NCBI GenBank assembly: GCA_019423835.1
Contig: JAHZAR010000011.1
Span: forward strand, 1 to 40,958
Length of the DNA: 40,958 bases
From: Clostridiales bacterium
GTDB taxonomy: Bacteria > Bacillota > Clostridia > Lachnospirales > Lachnospiraceae
Direction: 5' to 3'
Part shown: one piece after another, positions 33,367 to 40,958 of the stretch
How the letters are laid out: each line of letters opens with the position of its first letter
Numbering within the stretch: the stretch's first letter is position 1
Translations under genes and position numbers: made by a program
The notes under the pieces: generated by a model
The model's input: the letters and a program-made list of their open reading frames with translations, nothing else
Told to the model about the DNA's origin: nothing
The model's database searches: none

Positions 33367-34452
33367 ATGTTTGTAGAATCAATCGAGTTAAAGAATTACC
33401 GCAATTACAGCAGCCTCAGTATGGTCTTTGACCCGGGAACCAATGTCCTCTATGGGGACAATGCCCAGGGCAAGACAAACGTGCTGGAGGCCGTTTACGT
33501 CTGTGCCACCACAAAGTCCCACAGAGGCAGCAAGGATAGAGAGATCATCCGGTTTTCAGAGGATGAATCCCATATTAAAATGAATATCAGGAAGGATAAT
33601 GTTCCTTACCGGATTGACATGCACCTTAAAAAAAATAAGACAAAGGGGATAGCCATTAACGGAGTTCCCATACGCAGGGCCAGCGAGCTGTTCGGTATCG
33701 TAAATGTGGTATTTTTTTCCCCGGAGGATTTAAACATCATTAAAAACGGGCCTGCAGAGCGCAGGCGTTTTGTGGATCTGGAGCTGTGTCAGCTCAACAG
33801 GCTCTATGTCCACGCTCTGGTGCAGTACAACCGCACGCTGACTCAGAGAAATAAGCTGTTGAAGGAGCTGCCCTTTAAGCCGGAGCTTCTGGAAACTCTG
33901 GATATCTGGGATATGCAGCTGGTTTCCTTTGGAAAGGAGCTGATCCGGTACCGCCGGGAATTTGCCGGAGAGCTCAATGAGCTGATCCGGAAAATCCACT
34001 GCCAGCTTTCCGGCGGGAGGGAGGAGCTTGTCATCCGCTATGAGCCGAACACAGAGGAGGAGACCTTCGAGACCGCTCTGAGAAAGGGACGGGAAACGGA
34101 TATTCGCCAGAAGACTACTCTTGCCGGCCCTCACCGGGATGACCTGAGCTTCAGCGTAAACGGCGTCGATATCCGGCGCTTTGGTTCCCAGGGGCAGCAG
34201 AGGACGGCAGCTCTCTCCCTGAAGCTTGCGGAAATTGAGCTGGTGAAAAAGATTGTGAAAGACTATCCTGTTCTTCTGCTGGACGATGTGCTGTCGGAAC
34301 TGGATTCAGGACGGCAGCAGCACCTGCTCTCAGGGATCAGGCATATTCAGACGATCATTACCTGTACAGGACTGGACGACTTCGTCGCCCATGCCTTTCA
34401 CATAGACCGGGTATTCCGGATCGTAAACGGAACTGTAAAGGAAGAAGAATAG
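33367..34452 (+). CDS. recF: DNA replication and repair protein RecF
   Basis: RecF is an SMC-like ABC ATPase that helps load RecA at gaps, with RecO and RecR. Walker A is GDNAQGKT at 30-37, the ABC-type signature GSQGQQRTAALSLKLAE lies near 275, and Walker B VLLLDDVLSELD near 300. TLAGPHRDDL is a further conserved block. I use the ATG at 33367, with GAGGG just before it, giving 361 residues and the normal start MFVESIELKNYRNY; an in-frame ATG at 33346 lacks support. It lies 13 bases before gyrB. Confidence 0.96.
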   Translation: MFVESIELKNYRNYSSLSMVFDPGTNVLYGDNAQGKTNVLEAVYVCATTKSHRGSKDREIIRFSEDESHIKMNIRKDNVPYRIDMHLKKNKTKGIAINGVPIRRASELFGIVNVVFFSPEDLNIIKNGPAERRRFVDLELCQLNRLYVHALVQYNRTLTQRNKLLKELPFKPELLETLDIWDMQLVSFGKELIRYRREFAGELNELIRKIHCQLSGGREELVIRYEPNTEEETFETALRKGRETDIRQKTTLAGPHRDDLSFSVNGVDIRRFGSQGQQRTAALSLKLAEIELVKKIVKDYPVLLLDDVLSELDSGRQQHLLSGIRHIQTIITCTGLDDFVAHAFHIDRVFRIVNGTVKEEE

Positions 34453-34465
34453 TTAGGAGGAACTT

Positions 34466-36337
34466 ATGGGTTCAGAATACAGCGCAGATCAAATACAAAT
34501 TTTAGAGGGACTGGAGGCAGTAAGAGGCCTTCACCATCTGGTATACGAGATCGTGGACAATTCCGTGGACGAGGCCCTTGCGGGCTTCTGCAGCGAGATT
34601 GATGTTCAGATCAACGCAGACAATTCTATCACAGTCACGGACAACGGAAGGGGAATCCCGGTAGATATACAGAAAAAGGCAGGTATCCCGGCTGTTGAGG
34701 TGGTATTTACGGTGCTTCACGCCGGCGGAAAGTTCGGCGGCGGGGGGTACAAGGTATCGGGAGGACTCCACGGGGTGGGCGCCTCCGTCGTAAATGCCCT
34801 GTCCGAGTGGCTGGAAGTAGACATCTGCCGGGATGGCCATATCTACAACCAGAGGTACGAGCGGGGGAAGGTCATGTACCCACTGACTATCAAGGGGGAA
34901 TGCCCGCCGGAACAGCATGGCACGAGAGTTACCTTCCTCCCCGATAAGGAAATTTTTGAGGAGACGGTCTATGATTACGATACCTTAAAGGTAAGACTTC
35001 GGGAAACTGCCTTCCTCACCAAAAATCTGAAGATTATTTTAAGAGATGACAGAGAGGAGAAGCAGGAGAAGATCTTCCACTATGAGGGAGGAATCAAGGA
35101 GTTTGTCACTTACCTGAACAGAGGAAGTGAGAGCCTCTACGCCCCTGTCATCTACTGCGAGGGAGTGAAGGACAACGTGTATGTGGAGGTTGCCATGCAG
35201 CACAATGACTCCTACACGGAAAATATTTACACCTTCGTAAACAACATCAATACCCCGGAGGGCGGAACCCATTTAAGCGGCTTTAAGACGGCTCTCACCA
35301 ACACATTCAACGACTACGCGAGAAAGAACAAGCTCTTAAAGGAGAATGAGCCATCCCTGTCGGGAGAGGATATCCGGGAGGGGCTCACGGCGATCATAAG
35401 CGTGAAGCTGGAGGAGCCTCAGTTTGAGGGACAGACCAAGCAGAAGCTGGGAAATACGGAGGCGAGAGGTGCGGTGGCAGGCATTGTCGGCGAGCAGCTC
35501 ACCTACTTCCTGGAGCAGAATCCAGGGGTGGCAAAGATTATCAGCGAGAAGTCGATTCTGGCCCAGAGGGCAAGGGCCGCTGCCAGAAGGGCCAGAGAGA
35601 TGACCAGGAGGAAATCGGCGCTGGACGGTCTTGCACTTCCAGGAAAATTAGCTGACTGCTCCGATAAGAATCCGGAGAACTGCGAGATTTACCTGGTAGA
35701 GGGAGACTCTGCCGGCGGTTCCGCCAAAGAGGCCAGAAGCAAGGCGAATCAGGCGATTCTGCCGTTAAGAGGAAAGATCTTAAATGTGGAGAAGGCAAGG
35801 CTGGACAAAATTTATGCAAATGCGGAGATACGCTCCATGATCACTGCCTTCGGAACGGGAATCCACGAGGACTTCGATATCTCCAAGCTGAGGTACCACA
35901 AGATCATTATCATGACCGATGCCGATGTGGACGGCGCACATATCAGTACCCTGCTGTTAACCTTCATCTACCGCTTCATGCCGGAGCTGATCAAACAGGG
36001 CTACGTGTATCTGGCTCAGCCTCCGCTCTACAAGATCGAGAAAAATAAGCGGATCTGGTATGCCTACAGCGATGCGGAGCTGAATAACATTTTATCGGAA
36101 ATCGGAAGGGATCAGAACAACAAGATCCAGCGATATAAGGGACTGGGAGAGATGGATGCAGAGCAGCTCTGGGAAACCACCATGGATCCGGAGCGGAGAA
36201 TCCTTCTTCGCGTCACCATGGACGAGGAGACCACCAGCGAGGTGGATTTAACCTTCACCACCCTGATGGGAGACCAGGTGGAGCCGAGAAGAGAATTCAT
36301 CGAGGCCAATGCGAAGTACGGAACTCTTGACATCTAA
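34466..36337 (+). CDS. gyrB: DNA gyrase subunit B, lacking the KRPGMYIG block
   Basis: GyrB carries the ATPase and part of the cleavage site of gyrase. The GHKL domain shows EIVDNSVDEALAG, DNGRGIPV and GGLHGVGASVVNAL. The TOPRIM part has YLVEGDSAGGSAK, PLRGKILNVEKA and the metal-binding DADVDG. The C-terminus reads RYKGLGEMDAEQLWETTMDP. At the start the sequence goes directly from ILEGLEAVR to GLHHLVYEIV. The normal text between these, KRPGMYIG plus about five residues, is missing: 39 bases in frame, so the length is 623 residues against about 636. The rest is intact. The effect on ATP binding or dimerisation is uncertain. It starts at an ATG behind AGGAGG. Confidence 0.95.
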   Translation: MGSEYSADQIQILEGLEAVRGLHHLVYEIVDNSVDEALAGFCSEIDVQINADNSITVTDNGRGIPVDIQKKAGIPAVEVVFTVLHAGGKFGGGGYKVSGGLHGVGASVVNALSEWLEVDICRDGHIYNQRYERGKVMYPLTIKGECPPEQHGTRVTFLPDKEIFEETVYDYDTLKVRLRETAFLTKNLKIILRDDREEKQEKIFHYEGGIKEFVTYLNRGSESLYAPVIYCEGVKDNVYVEVAMQHNDSYTENIYTFVNNINTPEGGTHLSGFKTALTNTFNDYARKNKLLKENEPSLSGEDIREGLTAIISVKLEEPQFEGQTKQKLGNTEARGAVAGIVGEQLTYFLEQNPGVAKIISEKSILAQRARAAARRAREMTRRKSALDGLALPGKLADCSDKNPENCEIYLVEGDSAGGSAKEARSKANQAILPLRGKILNVEKARLDKIYANAEIRSMITAFGTGIHEDFDISKLRYHKIIIMTDADVDGAHISTLLLTFIYRFMPELIKQGYVYLAQPPLYKIEKNKRIWYAYSDAELNNILSEIGRDQNNKIQRYKGLGEMDAEQLWETTMDPERRILLRVTMDEETTSEVDLTFTTLMGDQVEPRREFIEANAKYGTLDI

Positions 36338-36433
36338 GACTGCCTGAACAGGGAAGAAGAAAATGGCCCGAAAATCTGAATTTTTCCGGGCTGTGATTCC
36401 TGCAGGCAGGCCCCACATTTTGGAGGATAAAAA

Positions 36434-39001
36434 ATGGAACCAAATATTTTTGACAAAGTCCATGACATAGACCTGAAAAAGACCATGGAAAAGTCCTACA
36501 TTGACTACGCCATGAGCGTAATTGCTGCCAGGGCTCTGCCGGATGTGCGCGACGGCTTAAAGCCAGTTCAGAGGCGTGTGCTCTACTCCATGATCGAGTT
36601 AAACAACGGCCCTGACAAGCCTCACAGAAAATGCGCCCGTATCGTCGGCGATACCATGGGTAAATATCATCCCCACGGAGACAGCTCCATCTATGGAGCA
36701 CTCGTAAATATGGCACAGAAGTGGTCTACCCGCTATATGCTGGTAGACGGCCACGGAAATTTCGGCTCTGTAGACGGAGACGGCGCTGCGGCTATGCGAT
36801 ACACAGAGGCCAGGCTGAGCCGGATTTCCATGGAAATGCTGGCGGACATCAACAAGAATACGGTTGACTTTGTGCCAAACTTCGATGAGACGGAGAAAGA
36901 GCCGGTGGTGCTTCCCTCCCGTTTTCCAAATCTTCTTGCAAACGGAACCTCCGGAATTGCAGTCGGCATGGCAACCAATATTCCGCCCCACAACCTGCGG
37001 GAGCTGATTGCGGCGGTTGTCAGGATCATTGACAATCAGATCGAGGAGGGAAGAGATACCTCCATCGAGGAGCTCATGGAGATTGTAAAGGGCCCGGACT
37101 TTCCTACAGGAGCTACCATTCTCGGAAAAGCAGGAATTGAGGAGGCTTACCGCACAGGAAGAGGAAAGATCCGCGTCCGGGCAGTCACCGACATTGAGAC
37201 CATGCCAAACGGAAAGAGCCGGATCATTGTCACGGAGATTCCATATCTGGTAAACAAGGCCCGCCTCATTGAAAAGATTGCGGAGCTTGTAAAGGACAAG
37301 AGGGTGGACGGAATCACAGACCTGAGGGACGAGTCAAACCGCGAGGGAATGCGAATCTGCATCGAGCTGCGCCGGGATGTGAATGCCAATATCGTCCTGA
37401 ACCAGCTCTTAAAGCATACGCAGCTCCAGGACACCTTCGGAGTCAATATGCTGGCTCTGGTGAACAATGAGCCGAAGGTGCTGAATCTGCATCAGATGCT
37501 CACCTACTATCTGGATCACCAGAAGGACGTTGTCACCAGAAGGACAAAGTACGACCTGAACAAGGCCGAGGAGAGAGCACACATTTTAGAAGGACTTTTA
37601 AAAGCGCTCGACTATATTGACGAGGTCATCCGCATTATCCGCGGTTCCAAGACAGTAGCTGAGGCAAAGGCCACTCTGATGGAACGGTTTGAGCTCTCAG
37701 ACGCCCAGGCCCAGGCGATTGTGGATATGAGGCTCCGCGCCCTGACCGGTTTGGAGAGAGAGAAGCTCTTAAATGAGTACCAGGAGCTTGAGAAGCGCAT
37801 TGCAGAGCTGCGCGCGATCCTGGCAGACGAGAACAAGCTCTTAACAGTCATCAAGGAGGAGATACAGCTGATCTCCGACAAGTACGGAGATGACAGAAGA
37901 ACCAAGATCGGCTATGACGAGTTCGACATGTCTGCCGAAGATCTGATTCCGGATGAGGATGTGGTGGTGGCCATTACCAATTTAGGCTACATTAAGCGCA
38001 TGTCCAGTGACAATTTTAAGAGCCAGAACCGGGGCGGCAAGGGAATCAAGGGAATGCAGACCATCGACGAGGACTATATTGAAGAGCTTCTGATGACAAC
38101 GACCCACCATTACATGATGTTCTTCACGAACACAGGACGCGTTTACCGCCTGAAGGCCTATGAGATCCCGGAGGCGGGAAGGACGGCCAGGGGAACAGCG
38201 ATCGTAAATCTGATCCAGCTTCAGCCGGGAGAAAAGATCACAGCTACAGTTCCCATGAGGGAATTTGATGAGGACAAGTTCCTGTTCATGGCCACGAAAA
38301 ACGGAATGGTGAAGCGCACGCCGATGAAGGAGTATGAGAATGTCAGAAAGAACGGACTCCAGGCTATTGTACTCCGGGAGGATGACGAGCTGATCGAGGT
38401 GAAGGCCACAGACAACACAGAGGACATTTTCCTTGTGACAAAGAAGGGCATGTGCATCCGCTTCCATGAGACGGATGTGCGGATTACCGGCCGTGTTTCC
38501 ATGGGCGTCATCGGCATGAAGTTTGACTCAGATGATGAGGTTATCGGAATGCAGATGGCAAGCCAGGGGGAATGCCTGCTGGTGGTTTCAGAATACGGCC
38601 TTGGAAAGAGGACACCCATCGAAGAGTTCACCAGCCAGTTAAGAGGCGGCAAGGGCGTCAGATGCTACCGGATTACGGAAAAGACAGGATACCTGGTAGG
38701 AGCCAAGCTGGTGGACGATGGACGCCAGATTATGCTGATCACCAATGAGGGAATCATTATCAAGATGAGGGTGAATACAATCTCCATTATCGGAAGAAAC
38801 ACCTCAGGAGTGAAGCTGATGGATATCGATCCGGAGTCCGGCGTGGTGGTAGCCAGCATTGCAAAGGTGAGAGAGAGCAGCGAGGATGAGGACGAGGAGT
38901 TTGAAGACAGCTATTTAGAGGACGGGGAAGACAGCAGAGACAGCCAGGATGGGGAGGAGGAATCCCTTGGCAAAGAGGATGAGGAGACAGACTCTGAATA
39001 A
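36434..39001 (+). CDS. gyrA: DNA gyrase subunit A
   Basis: GyrA makes the double-strand break of gyrase and wraps DNA. The catalytic tyrosine is in AAAMRYTEARL near residue 118. The quinolone region reads GKYHPHGDSSIYGALVNMAQ: serine is kept at E. coli position 83 and glycine replaces Asp87, which I believe is common in this family. The GyrA box is QNRGGKGIKG near residue 530, followed by the six-bladed C-terminal domain. The last ~45 residues are a strongly acidic tail rich in Asp, Glu and Ser. It has 855 residues. GGAGG precedes the ATG; a small hairpin (36365-36390) lies in the gyrB-gyrA gap. Confidence 0.97.
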   Translation: MEPNIFDKVHDIDLKKTMEKSYIDYAMSVIAARALPDVRDGLKPVQRRVLYSMIELNNGPDKPHRKCARIVGDTMGKYHPHGDSSIYGALVNMAQKWSTRYMLVDGHGNFGSVDGDGAAAMRYTEARLSRISMEMLADINKNTVDFVPNFDETEKEPVVLPSRFPNLLANGTSGIAVGMATNIPPHNLRELIAAVVRIIDNQIEEGRDTSIEELMEIVKGPDFPTGATILGKAGIEEAYRTGRGKIRVRAVTDIETMPNGKSRIIVTEIPYLVNKARLIEKIAELVKDKRVDGITDLRDESNREGMRICIELRRDVNANIVLNQLLKHTQLQDTFGVNMLALVNNEPKVLNLHQMLTYYLDHQKDVVTRRTKYDLNKAEERAHILEGLLKALDYIDEVIRIIRGSKTVAEAKATLMERFELSDAQAQAIVDMRLRALTGLEREKLLNEYQELEKRIAELRAILADENKLLTVIKEEIQLISDKYGDDRRTKIGYDEFDMSAEDLIPDEDVVVAITNLGYIKRMSSDNFKSQNRGGKGIKGMQTIDEDYIEELLMTTTHHYMMFFTNTGRVYRLKAYEIPEAGRTARGTAIVNLIQLQPGEKITATVPMREFDEDKFLFMATKNGMVKRTPMKEYENVRKNGLQAIVLREDDELIEVKATDNTEDIFLVTKKGMCIRFHETDVRITGRVSMGVIGMKFDSDDEVIGMQMASQGECLLVVSEYGLGKRTPIEEFTSQLRGGKGVRCYRITEKTGYLVGAKLVDDGRQIMLITNEGIIIKMRVNTISIIGRNTSGVKLMDIDPESGVVVASIAKVRESSEDEDEEFEDSYLEDGEDSRDSQDGEEESLGKEDEETDSE

Positions 39002-39094
39002 GAGAAAGAGTTACTGTTCGCTTATAATGAGCGGCCTCAGTCAGATCGAATGGCCGTGAGACTGAAAAAGCGTTTGATGAATATTCGTCTGATC

Positions 39095-39135
39095 AGACAG
39101 GTCCCGGCCGGGCCATAGGGGGCCGGAACCTGTCT
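39095..39135 (+). other. Strong hairpin between gyrA and the fumarase genes
   Basis: A 15-base arm (39095-39109) pairs with 39121-39135 with one mismatch over an 11-base loop. No T tract follows, so it is either a rho-dependent or processing element, or a protective 5' structure of the fumarase mRNA. Confidence 0.45.
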
Positions 39136-39172
39136 GTGCTGCATTCGGGAGAAAAAATCAGGAGGAAGCGCC

Positions 39173-40015
39173 ATGAGAAGCGTCTGTACAGATGAAATCA
39201 CAGAGAATATCAAAGAAATGTGCATCGAAGCCAACCATTTTCTTTCAGAGGATATGAGAGAGGCTTTTGAGCAGAGTGTCCGGGAGGAAAAATCTCCTCT
39301 TGGAAGCCAGATCTTAGGACAGCTGGAGGAAAATCTGAAGATTGCCGGAGAGGATATGATACCGATATGCCAGGATACAGGAATGGCAGTTGTCTTTGTG
39401 AAGATTGGACAGGAGGTACATATCGAGGGAGGGAGTCTGAGTGAGGCCATCCACGAGGGAGTCAGAAGAGGATATACAGAAGGCTTTCTGCGCAAATCAG
39501 TGGTAGGAGATCCCATTGAGCGAGTTAATACGAAGGACAATACTCCGGCTGTCATTCATTACGAGATTACAGAGGGAGACAGAATTGACATAACCGTGGC
39601 CCCCAAGGGATTCGGAAGTGAAAATATGAGCCGGATTTTCATGCTGAAGCCGGCTGACGGCTTAGAAGGGGTGAAGGAAGCGATCCTGACGGCGGTAAGG
39701 GATGCAGGACCAAATGCCTGTCCGCCTATGGTGATTGGCGTAGGGATCGGAGGAACCTTTGAAAAATGTGCCCTGATGGCAAAACATGCTCTGACGAGAA
39801 GCCTGAAAGAAAAACCGGAGAAGGAGTGGGTAAGAGAGCTGGAAGAGGAGATGCTTGTGCGAATCAATGGCCTGGGAATCGGGCCGGCAGGTCTGGGAGG
39901 AACCACAACAGCTTTTGCAGTCAATATTGAAACTTATCCAACCCACATTGCAGGGCTGCCTGTAGCAGTCAATATCTGCTGTCATGTGAACCGCCATGCC
40001 CACAGGGTCATCTGA
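39173..40015 (+). CDS. Class I fumarate hydratase (or tartrate dehydratase), alpha subunit
   Basis: A 280-residue subunit of an iron-sulphur hydro-lyase that interconverts fumarate and malate; some relatives act on tartrate. The three cysteines that would hold the [4Fe-4S] cluster are visible: Cys66 in PICQDTG, Cys183 in GPNACPPM, and Cys269/270 in VNICCHVNRH. GIGGTFEKCALMAKHAL is another conserved block. The start has AGGAGG. Its partner, the beta subunit, follows after 50 bases, and together they match the two halves of single-chain FumA. Substrate choice between fumarate and tartrate cannot be settled by eye. Confidence 0.92.
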   Translation: MRSVCTDEITENIKEMCIEANHFLSEDMREAFEQSVREEKSPLGSQILGQLEENLKIAGEDMIPICQDTGMAVVFVKIGQEVHIEGGSLSEAIHEGVRRGYTEGFLRKSVVGDPIERVNTKDNTPAVIHYEITEGDRIDITVAPKGFGSENMSRIFMLKPADGLEGVKEAILTAVRDAGPNACPPMVIGVGIGGTFEKCALMAKHALTRSLKEKPEKEWVRELEEEMLVRINGLGIGPAGLGGTTTAFAVNIETYPTHIAGLPVAVNICCHVNRHAHRVI

Positions 40016-40065
40016 GAAAGCAGAAACTACAGGGCCAAAATCAATAAGGAAAGGCAGGAGATCGT

Positions 40066-40632
40066 ATGGAGCGTTATATCAGTGCACCGATCAGCAGAGA
40101 GGACGCCTGCTCTCTGAAGGCAGGAGATTACGTTTATATAACAGGAACCATTTATACAGCCAGGGATGCAGCACATAAGAGAATGCAGGAAGCGTTGGAA
40201 CAGGGAAAAGAACTCCCCATCGAACTGGAACGAAACATCATCTATTATATGGGACCCTCACCGGCGCGGGAGGGAAGACCCATTGGTTCAGCAGGTCCCA
40301 CCACAGCCAGCCGAATGGATCGGTACACGCCTCAGCTTCTGAATCTGGGACTGGGAGCCATGATTGGAAAGGGAAAGAGAAGCAGAGAGGTCATAGAGGC
40401 CATCATCAAAAATGGTTCTGTCTATTTTGCCGCCGTGGGAGGGGCCGGGGCTCTTCTCTCTAAATGCATCACAAGTTCAGAGGTGGTAGCCTATGGCGAT
40501 TTAGGAACCGAGGCAATCCGAAAGCTGACTGTCGAACACTTTCCCGTGATTGTGGTAGTCGACTCGGAGGGAAATAATCTCTATGAGACTGCAGTAAAGG
40601 AATTTGAAGAGAGCAGCAGACAGGAAAAGTAA
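40066..40632 (+). CDS. Class I fumarate hydratase (or tartrate dehydratase), beta subunit
   Basis: A 188-residue protein equal to the C-terminal half of class I fumarases. Conserved pieces are AGDYVYITGTIYTARDAAHKR near 20-40, YYMGPSPAREGRPIGSAGPT near 63-82, MIGKGKRS near 105, and FAAVGGAGALLSKCI near 125. This subunit contributes substrate-binding residues but has no cluster cysteines of its own. AGGAGA lies upstream of the ATG. It is in one operon with the alpha subunit and ends before a terminator at 40679. Confidence 0.92.
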   Translation: MERYISAPISREDACSLKAGDYVYITGTIYTARDAAHKRMQEALEQGKELPIELERNIIYYMGPSPAREGRPIGSAGPTTASRMDRYTPQLLNLGLGAMIGKGKRSREVIEAIIKNGSVYFAAVGGAGALLSKCITSSEVVAYGDLGTEAIRKLTVEHFPVIVVVDSEGNNLYETAVKEFEESSRQEK

Positions 40633-40678
40633 AACAGAGTATAGTAGTGATGACTGAAGTGAAAGACAGATAAGGAGC

Positions 40679-40714
40679 GGGCAGAGGGCAGAAGACTCTG
40701 CCCCTTCTTTTTCT
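40679..40714 (+). terminator. Terminator of the fumarase operon
   Basis: GGGCAGAG (40679-40686) pairs with CTCTGCCC (40696-40703), followed by CTTCTTTTT. It lies 47 bases after the beta subunit stop. Confidence 0.85.
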
Positions 40715-40816
40715 ATCCCCGGCATAGAAACCAGAGCAGAGCCCATCAACTGTTCCGGCAGTACCATCAATGAGTACACCTTATAAAAGTTTATAAAAAT
40801 AATTATAAAAATATGC

Positions 40817-40845
40817 TTGACAAGACAACCTATCTTTAGTATAAT
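40817..40845 (+). promoter_or_regulatory. Strong promoter of tRNA-Ser with UP-like element
   Basis: TTGACA (40817-40822) and TATAAT (40840-40845), both perfect, are 17 bases apart. The 35 bases upstream contain three TTATAAAA units, like an A/T-rich UP element bound by the polymerase alpha subunit. It drives the tRNA gene that begins 65 bases downstream. Confidence 0.88.
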
Positions 40846-40910
40846 TGGCAGTGCTTCTGAGGCAGAGATGTCAAAGAAAGCACAAAAAAAGCTTATAAAA
40901 CAAGCAATTC

Positions 40911-40958
40911 GGAGAAATACTCAAGAGGCCGAAGAGGCGCCCCTGCTAAGGGTGTAGG
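40911..40958 (+). tRNA. tRNA-Ser (anticodon GCT), cut by the window end
   Basis: The sequence has the 5' part of a tRNA. GGAGAAA is the acceptor arm, TACTCAAGAGGCCGAAGAGG is a serine-type D arm with a long D loop, and the anticodon stem CCC/GGG encloses CTGCTAA with anticodon GCT. The variable arm and 3' half lie beyond the window. It decodes AGC and AGT. Confidence 0.9.

Noticed and set aside
1..40958. CRISPR arrays, riboswitches and T-boxes
   Set aside because: I saw no regularly spaced repeats and no recognisable riboswitch or T-box core ahead of any gene.

Overview
The window is the replication-origin region of a low-to-mid GC Firmicute, most probably a member of the Lachnospiraceae (Clostridium cluster XIVa). 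The basis is the order rpmH-rnpA-yidD-yidC-jag-mnmE-mnmG-rsmG-parA-parB-DUF4446-DUF3881 leading away to the left of the origin and dnaA-dnaN-yaaA-recF-gyrB-gyrA leading away to the right. DUF3881 and DUF4446 beside parAB are typical of that family. The taxonomic call is inference from gene content and protein similarity recalled from memory.

Layout. 1-6.2 kb: a DEDDh exonuclease, a 0.9 kb gene-free stretch with a parS site, an ABC half-transporter, and a MarR-regulated MFS efflux gene. 6.3-14.6 kb: an accessory island downstream of tRNA-Arg(CCT). It holds an IS200/IS605 remnant, a broken alcohol dehydrogenase, a two-component-system cassette of membrane proteins, a frameshifted TetR gene, and decayed integrative-element genes (relaxase, DUF4143-type ATPase, CD1845-like membrane protein). 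14.8-29.1 kb: the leftward core genes, with an alpha/beta hydrolase in the opposite direction and two tandem DUF3841 genes between rpmH and dnaA. 29.5-31.76 kb: a bipartite oriC, with DnaA boxes both upstream and downstream of dnaA. 31.8-40.6 kb: dnaN, yaaA, recF, gyrB, gyrA and a split class I fumarase. The window ends inside a tRNA-Ser(GCT) gene.

How it works together. All core genes point away from oriC, so transcription follows the forks. ParA, ParB and five parS sites in 28 kb form the origin-segregation system. In the island, an OmpR-family regulator, its kinase and several small membrane proteins are linked by three copies of a direct-repeat motif. The copies lie in front of three leftward transcription units, which suggests one autoregulated regulon.

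Main anomalies. gyrB lacks, in frame, about 13 residues that are nearly invariant in GyrB (the KRPGMYIG block). The island carries at least five one-base frameshifts, mostly in homopolymers, plus internal deletions, while about 20 kb of neighbouring core coding sequence shows none, so the decay looks real and local.
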